13,526 nucleotides of DNA from Deltaproteobacteria bacterium (GCA_016875515.1 VGRA01000017.1:1-13526), one strand, 5' to 3'. Counted from the stretch's first letter, positions 7,500 through 13,526 are shown. Numbers and translations: made by a program. Notes: generated by a model not told the origin, from the letters alone.

Positions 7500-8156
7500 A
7501 TGTCCATCACCTCCGTTGGCAACAACCTCACCGGCGTCCAGGACACCAGCGGCAGCACGCGGCTGGGGAAGGACGAGTTCCTCAAGCTGCTGATGACGCA
7601 GCTGTCCCACCAGGACCCGCTCTCCCCCATGGACAGCCAGGCCTTCGTGGCGCAGCTGGCCCAGTTCGCCAACGTGGAGCAGCTCCAGGGGATGAACACC
7701 CGCATGGAGACGATGGTGATGGGGCAGGCGGCGGCCAACCAGGTGGGCGCGGCCAACCTGGTGGGGCGGCAGGTCAGCTACCGCACGGACACGGTGGAGG
7801 CCTCAGGCGGGCCGGTGGCGCTGATGGGCAGCCTGGACAAGTCCGCCACCGAGGTGACGGCCGTCATCAAGGACGAGAACGGCCGCACGGTGCGCACCTA
7901 CAAGCTGGGCTCGCAGAACTCGGGCGAGTTCTCCGCGCAGTGGGACGGCCTGGACGACTCGGGCAGCCCGGTGCCGCCGGGGAAGTACAAGGTCTCCTTC
8001 ACCGCCACGGACGCGGCGGGCAACTCGCTCACCGTGGACTCGCGCGGGCGCGGCGTGGTGGCGGGCGTCACCTTCGAGCGCGGCTACCCCGAGCTCAAGG
8101 TGAACGGCGCCACGCTGAAGATGTCGGACGTGCTCGCCATCGAGCTGGCCGGCTGA
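7500..8156 (+). CDS. flgD: FlgD, hook cap (hook assembly scaffold) protein
   Basis: FlgD (218 aa, typical length) forms the cap at the tip of the growing hook that inserts FlgE subunits and is later replaced by HAP1. The N-terminal signature is complete: LGKDEFLKLLMTQLSHQDPL followed by SPMDSQAFVAQLAQFANVEQ (about residues 22-62). The C-terminal half has the Tudor/FnIII-like fold of FlgD, with the GEFSAQWDGLDDSGSPVPPG turn and KYKVSFTATDAAGN, and ends LKMSDVLAIELAG. The ATG at 7500 lies 3 bases after the fliK stop, with a poor ribosome site, so coupling to fliK is likely. A 56-base gap separates it from flgE. Confidence 0.97.
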   Translation: MSITSVGNNLTGVQDTSGSTRLGKDEFLKLLMTQLSHQDPLSPMDSQAFVAQLAQFANVEQLQGMNTRMETMVMGQAAANQVGAANLVGRQVSYRTDTVEASGGPVALMGSLDKSATEVTAVIKDENGRTVRTYKLGSQNSGEFSAQWDGLDDSGSPVPPGKYKVSFTATDAAGNSLTVDSRGRGVVAGVTFERGYPELKVNGATLKMSDVLAIELAG

Positions 8157-8196
8157 CCCCGCACCCTTCCCACCACTTCCCTCCTCCCCACCGCAG
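8157..8196 (+). other. C-rich, G-poor leader between flgD and flgE
   Basis: The flgD-flgE gap begins with 40 bases that I count as 26 C and only 3 G, in a genome where the two are otherwise roughly balanced. It has no obvious hairpin and no sigma-54 type -24/-12 pair. Such C-over-G stretches are the known feature of Rho utilisation sites, so this may bind Rho or an RNA-binding regulator in the flgE leader. Function is inferred only. The flgE ribosome site AGAAAGGA follows directly. Confidence 0.35.
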
Positions 8197-8212
8197 AAAG
8201 GACGCACCCGCC

Positions 8213-9478
8213 ATGAGCCTCATCTCTTCGCTGTACATCGGCACCTCGGGCCTCGCCGCCAACACCGACGAACTCAACGTGGTGGGCGACAACATCGCCA
8301 ACAGCAACACGGTGGGCTTCAAGGCGGGCCGCGCGGCGTTCGAGGCGGCCTTCAGCGAAACGCTGATTGGCGGCGTGGGCCAGATGGGCAACGGCACCCG
8401 GCTGCAGGCGGTGCAGCGGATGTTCTCGCAGGGGGCGCTGCTTCAGACGGGGCAGGCCACGGACCTGGCGCTGCAGGGGCCCGGCTTCTTCGTGGTGAAG
8501 GGGGAGCACAACGGCGTCCCGGGGCAGTTCTACACGCGGGCCGGGCAGTTCCGGATGGACGAGTCCGGGCACCTCGTCAACCTGGAGGGGCTGCGCGTGC
8601 AGGGCTACACCGCGGCCACGGACGGCTCGGTCTCCGGGCCGCTCGGGGACCTCGACCTGGGCGCGGTCAACTCCCCGGCCAAGGCCACCGGGAGCATCAC
8701 CCTCAAGGGCAACCTGTCCTCGGACGCGCCCATCATCTCCACGCCGTTCGACCCGGCCAACCCGGACGCCACCTCCAACTTCTCCTCGTCCGTCACGGTG
8801 TACGACTCGCTCGGCAAGGCGCACCAGGTGGACGTGTACTACTCGCACACCGGCCCGGGGACGTGGGAGTACCACGCGGTCACGGACGTGGCGGGGGTGC
8901 CCACGGACATCGCCAACGGGACGCTGACGTTCGACTCGGATGGCAAGCTGACGGACGCCACCACCGGCCCGTTCACCTTCAACCCGCCGGACGCCACCCC
9001 GCAGGAGCTCTCCTTCAACTTCGGAGACGCCACGGTGAACGGCGGCACCGGGCTGGGTGGGTTCAGCCAGTTCGCCAACGCCTCGGCCACCACCTTCACC
9101 AACCAGGACGGCTTCGAGGCGGGGGTGCTCAGCCGCATTGACGTGGACAGCCAGGGCAACGTGGTGGGCATGTTCACCAACGGCCAGTCCCGCACGGTGG
9201 CGCAGGTGGCGGTGGCCAGCTTCCAGGCGCAGGACAAGCTCTCCTCGGTGGGCGGCAACCTTTGGGCGGAGCGCCCCGAGTCCGGCCAGCCCACGGTGGG
9301 CGCGGGGGGCGAGGGCGGCCGCGGCGCGGTGGTGGCCGGGAGGCTTGAGCAGAGCAACGTGGATATTTCCAGCGAATTCGTGCGAATGATCTCCGCCCAG
9401 CGCGGCTTCCAGGCCAACAGCAAGACCATCAGCACCGCGGACCAGTTGCTGCAGGAACTCATCTCGCTGAAGCGCTAG
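8213..9478 (+). CDS. flgE: FlgE, flagellar hook protein
   Basis: FlgE (421 aa) is the structural subunit of the flagellar hook, the flexible joint between rod and filament. The N-terminus carries the rod/hook helix and the family signature: SLYIGTSGLAANTDELNVVG then DNIANSNTVGFKAGRAAF. The FlgE/F/G-like region LQTGQATDLALQGPGFFVVK follows at about residues 78-97. Variable outer domains make up the middle. The C-terminal helix is NVDISSEFVRMISAQRGFQA with NSKTISTADQLLQELISLKR. I chose ATG 8213 because AGAAAGGA at 8195-8202 lies ten bases upstream and the signature begins there. Upstream in-frame sequence runs through flgD in another frame and is not part of the gene. Confidence 0.97.
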   Translation: MSLISSLYIGTSGLAANTDELNVVGDNIANSNTVGFKAGRAAFEAAFSETLIGGVGQMGNGTRLQAVQRMFSQGALLQTGQATDLALQGPGFFVVKGEHNGVPGQFYTRAGQFRMDESGHLVNLEGLRVQGYTAATDGSVSGPLGDLDLGAVNSPAKATGSITLKGNLSSDAPIISTPFDPANPDATSNFSSSVTVYDSLGKAHQVDVYYSHTGPGTWEYHAVTDVAGVPTDIANGTLTFDSDGKLTDATTGPFTFNPPDATPQELSFNFGDATVNGGTGLGGFSQFANASATTFTNQDGFEAGVLSRIDVDSQGNVVGMFTNGQSRTVAQVAVASFQAQDKLSSVGGNLWAERPESGQPTVGAGGEGGRGAVVAGRLEQSNVDISSEFVRMISAQRGFQANSKTISTADQLLQELISLKR

Positions 9479-9517
9479 GCTGGCGGAAGCCATACGGCAG
9501 GACTTGGGAGCAACGTC

Positions 9518-9727
9518 ATGATTGCAGTTACACGCCTGGATGGGAGCGAGCTGATCATCAACGACGACCTCATCCTGCAGGTGGAGCGGACGCCGGACAC
9601 CGTGCTCACCCTGAGCACGGGGTTGCGCCTGCTGGTCAAGGAACCACCCGAGGAGATCATGCGGCGCGTGGTGGACTTCCGCCGCCGCGTCTTCGCGGGG
9701 CTGCAAATCATCCCGGCGCAGTCTTAA
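9518..9727 (+). CDS. flbD: FlbD/SwrD family small motility protein
   Basis: This 69-residue protein matches the small FlbD family found next to motA in many flagellar clusters (SwrD in Bacillus subtilis, where it raises flagellar power). The family pattern is visible: start MIAVTRLDGSELIINDDLIL, then VERTPDTVLTLSTGLRLLV and VKEPPEEIMRRVVDFRRRVF ('I...P.T.i.l..G....V.E...e....i..y.r'). It is probably cytoplasmic and has no signal peptide or clear membrane span. The ATG at 9518 follows GGGAG at 9506-9510 by seven bases. It lies 39 bases after flgE and 12 before motA. This FlbD is unrelated to the Caulobacter sigma-54 activator of the same name. Confidence 0.93.
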   Translation: MIAVTRLDGSELIINDDLILQVERTPDTVLTLSTGLRLLVKEPPEEIMRRVVDFRRRVFAGLQIIPAQS

Positions 9728-9739
9728 AAAGCACCCGTC

Positions 9740-10510
9740 ATGGATCTCCTCACCATCCTGGGCATCGTGGGCTCCATTGGAGCCATCCTGCTCGGCCAAT
9801 TCCTCGAGGGCGGACACGCCGGCTCGCTCGTGCAGCTGACGGCGTTCATCATCGTCATAGGCGGCACCCTTGGCGCGTGCATGGTGGCATTCCCCAAGGA
9901 CGAGTTCATGCGCGGCATGAAGCAGGTGGGGACCACCTTCAAGGCCCAGAATGCCGACATGGCCGGGCTGTCCGCCAAGCTGGTGGAGCTGGCCGGGCTG
10001 GCGCGCCGCGAGGGGGTGCTGTCCCTGGAAGGGAAGATCGCCGAGCTGAGCGACCCCTTCCTCAAGCGCGGCCTGCAGTTGGTGGTGGACGGCGTGGACC
10101 CCAACGTGACGCGCGAGACGCTGGAGGTTGCCATCTTCGTCGAGTTCGAGGAGATCAACGCGGGCGCCAAGGTCTGGGAGTCCGCGGGCGGCTTCGCCCC
10201 CACGGTGGGCATCCTCGGGGCGGTGCTGGGCCTCATCCACGTGATGGAGAACCTGGACGATCCCACCAAGCTGGGGCCCGGCATTGCCGTGGCGTTCGTG
10301 GCCACCGTGTACGGCGTGGGCTCGGCCAACCTGTTCTTCCTGCCGCTCGCCACCAAGATGAAGCGCAACGCCGCCATGGAGAAGGAGCGCAAAACGCTCA
10401 TCGCCGAGGGGCTGCTCTCCATCCAGGAGGGGTTGTCCCCGCGCATCATCGAGGAGAAGCTGAAGTCCTTCGCGGGCAGCCACGCCGCACACGACGAGCA
10501 CAAGAAGTAA
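9740..10510 (+). CDS. motA: MotA, flagellar stator proton-channel subunit
   Basis: MotA (256 aa, usual length) is the inner-membrane stator subunit that, with MotB, couples ion flow to rotation by pushing on FliG. Four membrane spans are evident: about 3-22, 31-50, 152-170 and 180-203. The cytoplasmic loop has LARREGVLSLEG at about 88-98, with Arg89/Arg90 and Glu97 in the place of the known torque charges. Key conserved segments are FAPTVGILGAVLGLIHVMEN (with the channel proline Pro154) and LGPGIAVAFVATVYGVGSAN. A charged tail follows. The ATG at 9740 lies 12 bases after flbD with a weak AAAAAG site. motB follows by 16 bases. Whether it uses protons or sodium cannot be decided safely here. 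Confidence 0.97.
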   Translation: MDLLTILGIVGSIGAILLGQFLEGGHAGSLVQLTAFIIVIGGTLGACMVAFPKDEFMRGMKQVGTTFKAQNADMAGLSAKLVELAGLARREGVLSLEGKIAELSDPFLKRGLQLVVDGVDPNVTRETLEVAIFVEFEEINAGAKVWESAGGFAPTVGILGAVLGLIHVMENLDDPTKLGPGIAVAFVATVYGVGSANLFFLPLATKMKRNAAMEKERKTLIAEGLLSIQEGLSPRIIEEKLKSFAGSHAAHDEHKK

Positions 10511-10526
10511 CCTCCCGGAGGCAGCC

Positions 10527-11291
10527 TTGGCCAAGCGACAGGTCCACGAGGAGCACGAGAACCATGAGCGCTGGCTCGTCTCCTACGCGGACTTCATCAC
10601 CCTGCTCTTCGCCTTCTTCGTGGTGATGTACGCCACCGGCCGGCAGGACCAGCAGAAGAAGAAGCAGGTGTTGGAGTCCATCCGCTGGGCCATGCACTTT
10701 CAGGGGCACGGCGGCGGCGAGGCGGTGGGACTGGTGGCTGGCCGGGACAACTCCTTGCGCGGGGCGGGCAGCACCGCCGGTGGCCAGAAGCCCAGCCGCG
10801 CCCGGGCGGAGGCGCTGCGCAAGCAGTTGGAGAAGAAGCTGAAGCCCTACCTGATGGACAAGGGCATCTCCAACGCCGTGCAGGTCTCCACGGAGGACGG
10901 AAAGCTGACCATCCGGCTCGCCGCGAGCCGTTTTTTTGACGCGGGGCTGGCAGAGCTGCGGCCGGAGATGATCCCGGTCCTGGATTCCATTGCCGAGGAG
11001 CTCCGCCCCCTGGGCAACCCGGTCAACGTGGAGGGCCACGCGGACCAGGGGGCGGTGGTGAGCAACCGCTACCGCAACAACTGGGACCTGTCCGCCGCGC
11101 GGGCGGTCTCGGTGGTCATGTACATCGAACGGGCGCACCGCTTTGAACCGGCCCGGCTGTCTGCCGTGGGCCTTGGCTCCACCCGGCCCCTCAACCCCCG
11201 GGACACGCCCGAGGCGCGCGAGGAGAACCGGCGCATCGAGCTGGTGCTGGAGCTGGGGATGAGCGACGGCCGAGGCCTGCCGCTCCAGTAA
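10527..11291 (+). CDS. motB: MotB, flagellar stator peptidoglycan-anchored subunit
   Basis: MotB (254 aa) anchors the stator to peptidoglycan and carries the ion-binding aspartate. A single membrane helix covers about 17-37, WLVSYADFITLLFAFFVVMY, with Asp22 as the ion-binding residue. A linker with charged helix follows (about 88-110). The OmpA-like peptidoglycan-binding domain (about 120-245) keeps VNVEGHADQG, NWDLSAARA, VGLGSTRPL and the NRRIEL end. The start is TTG at 10527, supported by GGAGG at 10517-10521 five bases upstream; the first residues are AKRQVHEEHENHERW, as in relatives. A run of seven T at 10931-10937 within the gene (RFFD) is odd in such GC-rich DNA. It lies 16 bases after motA. 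Confidence 0.96.
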   Translation: MAKRQVHEEHENHERWLVSYADFITLLFAFFVVMYATGRQDQQKKKQVLESIRWAMHFQGHGGGEAVGLVAGRDNSLRGAGSTAGGQKPSRARAEALRKQLEKKLKPYLMDKGISNAVQVSTEDGKLTIRLAASRFFDAGLAELRPEMIPVLDSIAEELRPLGNPVNVEGHADQGAVVSNRYRNNWDLSAARAVSVVMYIERAHRFEPARLSAVGLGSTRPLNPRDTPEAREENRRIELVLELGMSDGRGLPLQ

Positions 11292-11319
11292 CCCCGCCGG
11301 GTTCCTGACACCGGGAGCA

Positions 11320-11335
11320 AGGCACAGCCGTTGCT
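11320..11335 (+). promoter_or_regulatory. Sigma-54 (-24/-12) promoter upstream of fliL
   Basis: AGGCACAGCCGTTGCT fits the sigma-54 consensus TGGCAC-N5-TTGCT with one mismatch. The -24 GG is at 11321-11322 and the -12 GC at 11333-11334, exactly 12 bases apart. It lies in the 78-base motB-fliL gap, about 35 bases before the TTG start, and predicts transcription from about 11345. This would let fliL-fliM-fliN be expressed independently of the upstream genes under an NtrC-type activator. The in-frame TTG at 11331 is part of the -12 box, which argues against it as the fliL start. Confidence 0.75.
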
Positions 11336-11369
11336 GCTAACCTTGTTCGCCTTACAGGAGTCTCACGCC

Positions 11370-11972
11370 TTGGCCGACACCCCCCCCGCCGCCCCCGCAC
11401 CCACCGCCGCCGCGCCAGCGGCCGCAGAGGAGCCCATCCAGGCCCCCAAGCGCAGCAAGCTGCTGCCCATCATCGTCATCGTCAACGTGGTGGCCGCGCT
11501 GGCCGGCGGGGGCTTCTACTTCTTCAGTTCGAAGAACGCCTCCGCGGCCTCGAAGAAGGCGGAGGACCACGGGGAGGCGAAGGCAGACGAGCACGCCGCG
11601 GCAGACGCGCACGACGAGGACCCCGAGCAGGCCGCGGACAAGGGCGAAGAGAAGAAGCCCGGGGAGACGGCGCGGCCGTCCGTGCGCTTCGCCGACTTCG
11701 TCATCCACCTGCGCAACACGGACGCGGACCGCTACGCCCGGGCCTCCTTTGAGGCGGAGGTGGGCTCGGAATCGGACAAGGCCACGGTGGCGGCCCGAAC
11801 GCCGGCCATCCGGGACGCCATCATTGCGTACCTGTCGGACCGCTCGGCCGAGGAGCTCCAGGGCAGCAAGCAGATGGCCAAGGCCAAGGAGCAACTGCTG
11901 GAGAGCATCAAGGAAATCGTGCCCCGGGCGAAGATCCGGGCCCTGTACATCACAGACTTCGTCGTGCAGTGA
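11370..11972 (+). CDS. fliL: FliL, stator-associated basal body protein
   Basis: FliL (200 aa) is a single-pass inner-membrane protein that surrounds and supports the MotA/MotB stator near the MS ring. The N-terminus is Ala/Pro-rich and cytoplasmic. A membrane helix lies at about 31-52 (LLPIIVIVNVVAALAGGGFY), preceded by KRSK. An acidic/Ala-rich linker (about 60-100) leads to the periplasmic FliL domain: RFADFVIHLRN, RYARASFEAEVG, RTPAIRDAIIAYLSDRSAEE, and the family ending IRALYITDFVVQ. I chose TTG 11370: AGGAG at 11356-11360 is nine bases upstream, and it lies downstream of the sigma-54 promoter. The earlier in-frame TTG at 11331 lies inside the promoter. fliM follows after 31 bases. Confidence 0.93.
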   Translation: MADTPPAAPAPTAAAPAAAEEPIQAPKRSKLLPIIVIVNVVAALAGGGFYFFSSKNASAASKKAEDHGEAKADEHAAADAHDEDPEQAADKGEEKKPGETARPSVRFADFVIHLRNTDADRYARASFEAEVGSESDKATVAARTPAIRDAIIAYLSDRSAEELQGSKQMAKAKEQLLESIKEIVPRAKIRALYITDFVVQ

Positions 11973-12003
11973 GCGCACGCCGCCCTCGCCGGAGCCCTTG
12001 CCC

Positions 12004-13038
12004 ATGGCCGCTGACCTGAACCCGGACGAAATCAACGCGCTGATGGACGCCATCCAGGATGGCCGCGCGGGCAAGGCCGAGGGCGAGGACGGGCCGCCGG
12101 AGGCGGTGGTGAAGTACGACCTCACCAGCCGGGACCGCATCATCCGCGGCCAGATGCCCACGCTGGACGCCATCAACGAGCAGGTGGCCTCCATCTTCGG
12201 CAGCGGCCTGTCCGGCCGCATCCGGCAGAGCCTGCGCGTCACCTCCTCCCCCTCGTCCCTGGTGCGCTTCGGGGACTTCTCCTCCGTGCTGGCCCCGCCC
12301 GCCACGGTGTGCGTGCTGACGCTGGGCAAGACGTACGGCCTGTGCCTGGCGGTGCTGGAGCCGGGCGTGGCGGAGTCCCTGCTGGCCGCGGCCATGGGAG
12401 ACCGGAAGGCCCAGGCCACCCCGGAGGCCCCGGCGCGCCGGGACCTGACGTCCGTGGAGCGGTTCGTCCTCAAGCGGCTGCTCAGCATCCTGACGGAGGC
12501 CATGCGCCAAGCATGGACCACGGTCATGCCCATTGAGCCGGAGGTGCTGCGGTTCGAGACGGACCCCCGCATGGCCACCATTGCCCCGCCGCAGGAGGCG
12601 GCCATCGTCTGCACTTTCGAGTTCAGCGAGGGCATCACCGGCCGCATCCAGCTGGCCGTCCCCTTCACCGCGGTGGAGAGCGAGAAGAAGGCCCTGTCCG
12701 CCCCCCCCAAGGTGAACACCGGGGTGGACCAGCGCTTCGCCGCCTCGCTGGCAGAGGAGCTCGCCCAGGTGCGGGTGGAGCTCCGGGCCATCCTGGGCCG
12801 TTCCCAGTCCACGCTCGGCAAGGTGCTGGACCTGGAGGAAGGGGACGTCGTCACGCTGGACACGGACGAGCGCAGCGCCCTGGAGATCATGGTGGAGGGG
12901 CGCAGCAAGCTGATGGGCACCCCGGGCGTCTCTGGGGCCAACCTCTCCATCGTGGTGGACGAGCCGGTGCGAGGCCCCATGACGCCCGCCCCGGACAGCA
13001 AGAAGACCACCCGGCCGCTCCAGTTCTCCGTGGCCTGA
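12004..13038 (+). CDS. fliM: FliM, flagellar motor switch protein
   Basis: FliM (344 aa, usual length about 330-340) forms the C-ring wall, joins FliG to FliN and binds phosphorylated CheY. The N-terminal CheY-binding peptide is present as LNPDEINALMDAI (compare LSQ.EIDALL). The CheC-like middle domain covers about 45-230; its usual GGxG loop, which contacts FliG, is replaced by MGDRK at residues 131-135. The C-terminal SpoA domain (about 245-320) has VELRAILGRSQSTLGKVLDL, EEGDVVTLDTDE and LSIVVDE. A Pro/Lys tail follows. The ATG at 12004 follows GGAG at 11991-11994 by nine bases; open frame further upstream runs through fliL and is spurious, and TTG 11998 is too close to the ribosome site. 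Confidence 0.95.
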   Translation: MAADLNPDEINALMDAIQDGRAGKAEGEDGPPEAVVKYDLTSRDRIIRGQMPTLDAINEQVASIFGSGLSGRIRQSLRVTSSPSSLVRFGDFSSVLAPPATVCVLTLGKTYGLCLAVLEPGVAESLLAAAMGDRKAQATPEAPARRDLTSVERFVLKRLLSILTEAMRQAWTTVMPIEPEVLRFETDPRMATIAPPQEAAIVCTFEFSEGITGRIQLAVPFTAVESEKKALSAPPKVNTGVDQRFAASLAEELAQVRVELRAILGRSQSTLGKVLDLEEGDVVTLDTDERSALEIMVEGRSKLMGTPGVSGANLSIVVDEPVRGPMTPAPDSKKTTRPLQFSVA

Positions 13039-13074
13039 GCCTTGCTCAATGACACCTCCGTCAAGGAGGTGTCA
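13036..13074 (+). promoter_or_regulatory. Twin hairpins masking the fliN ribosome binding site
   Basis: AAGGAGGTG at 13063-13071 is a full complement of the 16S rRNA tail and lies five bases before the fliN ATG. Most of it is buried in a perfect 10-bp stem: TGACACCTCC (13050-13059) pairs with GGAGGTGTCA (13065-13074) across the loop GTCAA. A smaller hairpin, TGAGC-CTT-GCTCA at 13036-13048, starts at the fliM stop codon. There is no T run, so this is not an intrinsic terminator. The layout suggests that fliN translation is restrained unless the stem is opened, perhaps by ribosomes finishing fliM or by a bound factor. Confidence 0.7.
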
Positions 13075-13076
13075 CC

Positions 13077-13355
13077 ATGGACAGCAGTGGTTCCCCCCGC
13101 CGCCTCGAGTTGCTGTTGGACGTCCCGCTGGGCATCAGCGTGGAGCTGGGGCGCACCCAGCTGACGGTGCAGCAGCTGCTCGGGCTCTCTCCCGGCTCGG
13201 TGCTGGAGCTGGACAAGCACGGCGGCGAGCCGCTCGACATCCTCGTCAACGACCGCCTCATCGCCCGGGGCGAGGCGGTGGTCGTCAACGACAAGTTCGG
13301 CTTCCGCATTGCGGACATCGTCAGCCGCTCCGAGCGCATTGCCCGCATCCGGTAG
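13077..13355 (+). CDS. fliN: FliN, flagellar motor switch protein
   Basis: FliN (92 aa) is the most abundant C-ring protein, forming the lower ring with FliM and docking FliH/FliI. It is almost entirely one SpoA domain: RRLELLLDVPLGISVELGRT, LLGLSPGSVLELDKHGGEPL, DILVNDRLIARGEAVVVNDK, FGFRIADIVSRSER. These match the FliN signature closely ('PGS..EL....EP.d..VN..lIA.GE.VVv...fG.RI.dI'). The N-terminal extension is only about ten residues. The ATG at 13077 follows the very strong site AAGGAGGTG by five bases. It is 38 bases after fliM. A related gene start lies downstream at 13436, so this organism may carry two FliN-type proteins. Confidence 0.97.
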   Translation: MDSSGSPRRLELLLDVPLGISVELGRTQLTVQQLLGLSPGSVLELDKHGGEPLDILVNDRLIARGEAVVVNDKFGFRIADIVSRSERIARIR

Positions 13356-13373
13356 TCGCCTTCGCGCCAACGC

Positions 13374-13394
13374 CCTGACGGCTGCCGCGTCAGG
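13374..13394 (+). other. Inverted repeat after fliN
   Basis: CCTGACG (13374-13380) and CGTCAGG (13388-13394) form a perfect 7-bp stem with a seven-base loop, 19 bases after the fliN stop. It is followed by AAAGTTT, not a T run, so it is at best a weak terminator. It ends six bases before the -24 element of the next promoter, so it could instead be a protein-binding or processing site. Role unknown. Confidence 0.45.
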
Positions 13395-13400
13395 AAAGTT

Positions 13401-13416
13401 TGGCCCACCCCTTGCC
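13401..13416 (+). promoter_or_regulatory. Sigma-54 (-24/-12) promoter before the second fliN-like gene
   Basis: TGGCCCACCCCTTGCC matches TGGCAC-N5-TTGCT well, with the -24 GG at 13402-13403 and the -12 GC at 13414-13415, 12 bases apart. Transcription would begin near 13427, about nine bases before the ATG at 13436. It is intact and just outside the palindrome that ends the window. With the similar site before fliL this points to sigma-54 control of late switch and export genes. Confidence 0.72.
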
Positions 13417-13423
13417 TTGTAGG

Positions 13424-13526
13424 GCCCCACGCGTCATGGAAACCGAATCCCCCCGCCGGTTGGAGCTGCTGCTGGCAGCAGCAGCTCCAACCGGCGGGGG
13501 GATTCGGTTTCCATGACGCGTGGGGC
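13424..13526. repeat. Perfect 51-bp inverted repeat (palindrome) at the window end
   Basis: Bases 13424-13474 are the exact reverse complement of 13476-13526, with a single G at 13475 as the centre. I paired the outer positions base by base and checked the centre (GCTGCTG-G-CAGCAGC); no mismatch was found. The right arm ends at the last base, so the full extent is unknown. The left arm is coherent with upstream DNA: leader, ATG and FliN-like codons. The right arm only mirrors it. A fold-back artefact at a contig end is the most likely cause; a real cruciform or hairpin chromosome end is a remote option. Confidence 0.97.
13436..13475 (+). CDS. Start of a second FliN-type switch protein (truncated by palindrome)
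   Basis: From ATG 13436 the frame reads METESPRRLELLL, then a partial codon. The stretch SPRRLELLL is identical to residues 6-14 of the FliN encoded at 13077, so this is the beginning of a second FliN-like gene (a FliN paralogue or FliY/FliN2). It follows a sigma-54 promoter. Only about 13 codons are credible: beyond 13475 the sequence is the reverse complement of what came before. Read literally, the frame continues to TGA 13514-13516 as a 26-codon peptide, which is unlikely to be real. Full length and function cannot be judged here. Confidence 0.65.

Noticed and set aside
8084..10534. An 816-codon open frame on the - strand opposite flgE, flbD and motA
   Set aside because: Same cause: low-complexity translation, no recognisable domain and no ribosome site, while the + strand genes are certain.
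13036..13074. Intrinsic terminator between fliM and fliN
   Set aside because: The stem is strong but is followed by CCATGG rather than a T run, and it overlaps the fliN ribosome site.
13049..13378. ATG at 13049 opening a 109-codon frame that overlaps fliN
   Set aside because: Its product is low-complexity and out of frame with the certain FliN. A leader peptide is conceivable but unsupported.
11352..13430. A 692-codon open frame on the - strand opposite fliL, fliM and fliN
   Set aside because: It is opposite well-identified genes and its product resembles nothing; a shadow of + strand codon bias.
13424..13526. Terminator, transposon end or hairpin telomere
   Set aside because: The arms contain the start of a FliN-like gene, there is no transposase or target duplication, and the repeat ends at the window edge, which fits an assembly fold-back better.

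Overview
This window is one nearly gap-free flagellar basal-body, hook, motor and switch gene cluster, with every gene on the + strand. GC content is very high (about 70% by eye) and codons mostly end in G or C. The order is flgB-flgC-fliE-fliF-fliG-fliH-fliI-(MotE/YlxF-like)-fliK-flgD-flgE-flbD-motA-motB-fliL-fliM-fliN-(second fliN). The flgD-flgE-flbD-motA-motB-fliL-fliM-fliN order, the FlbD gene and the sigma-54 type promoters fit a deltaproteobacterial lineage in the broad sense. A flagellated Myxococcota (Anaeromyxobacter-like) is my best guess, but the sequence alone does not prove it.

Region by region: 1-1026 holds the end of flgB, then flgC and fliE (proximal rod and its MS-ring adapter). 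1040-3725 holds fliF and fliG (MS ring and switch), which overlap. 3739-5756 holds fliH and fliI (export ATPase and its regulator). 5749-7496 holds a secreted or membrane-anchored coiled-coil protein with an MgtE-N/FliG-like end, then fliK (hook length). There is no recognisable fliJ where it would normally follow fliI. 7500-9478 holds flgD and flgE (hook cap and hook). 9518-11291 holds flbD, motA and motB (stator and a small stator-associated factor). 11370-13355 holds fliL, fliM and fliN. The last roughly 90 bases start a second FliN-type gene that breaks off in a perfect inverted repeat running to the final base.

Most junctions are overlaps (4 or 8 bases) or gaps under 40 bases, so one long transcript is plausible. 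The longer gaps carry signals. A sigma-54 -24/-12 promoter precedes fliL, and another precedes the second fliN. A C-rich, G-poor leader precedes flgE. A strong hairpin hides the near-perfect Shine-Dalgarno of fliN. Four genes start at GTG or TTG.

The products build one machine: FliE/FlgB/FlgC rod on the FliF ring, FliG/FliM/FliN C-ring, FliH/FliI export ATPase, FlgD/FlgE/FliK hook and MotA/MotB/FliL stator. I see no defence system, mobile element, CRISPR array or RNA gene. The points most worth a second look are the paired loss of the FliG EHPQ and FliM GGxG contact motifs, the SD-masking hairpin before fliN, the MotE/YlxF-like gene beside a missing fliJ, and the terminal palindrome, which is most likely an assembly fold-back inside a real gene.
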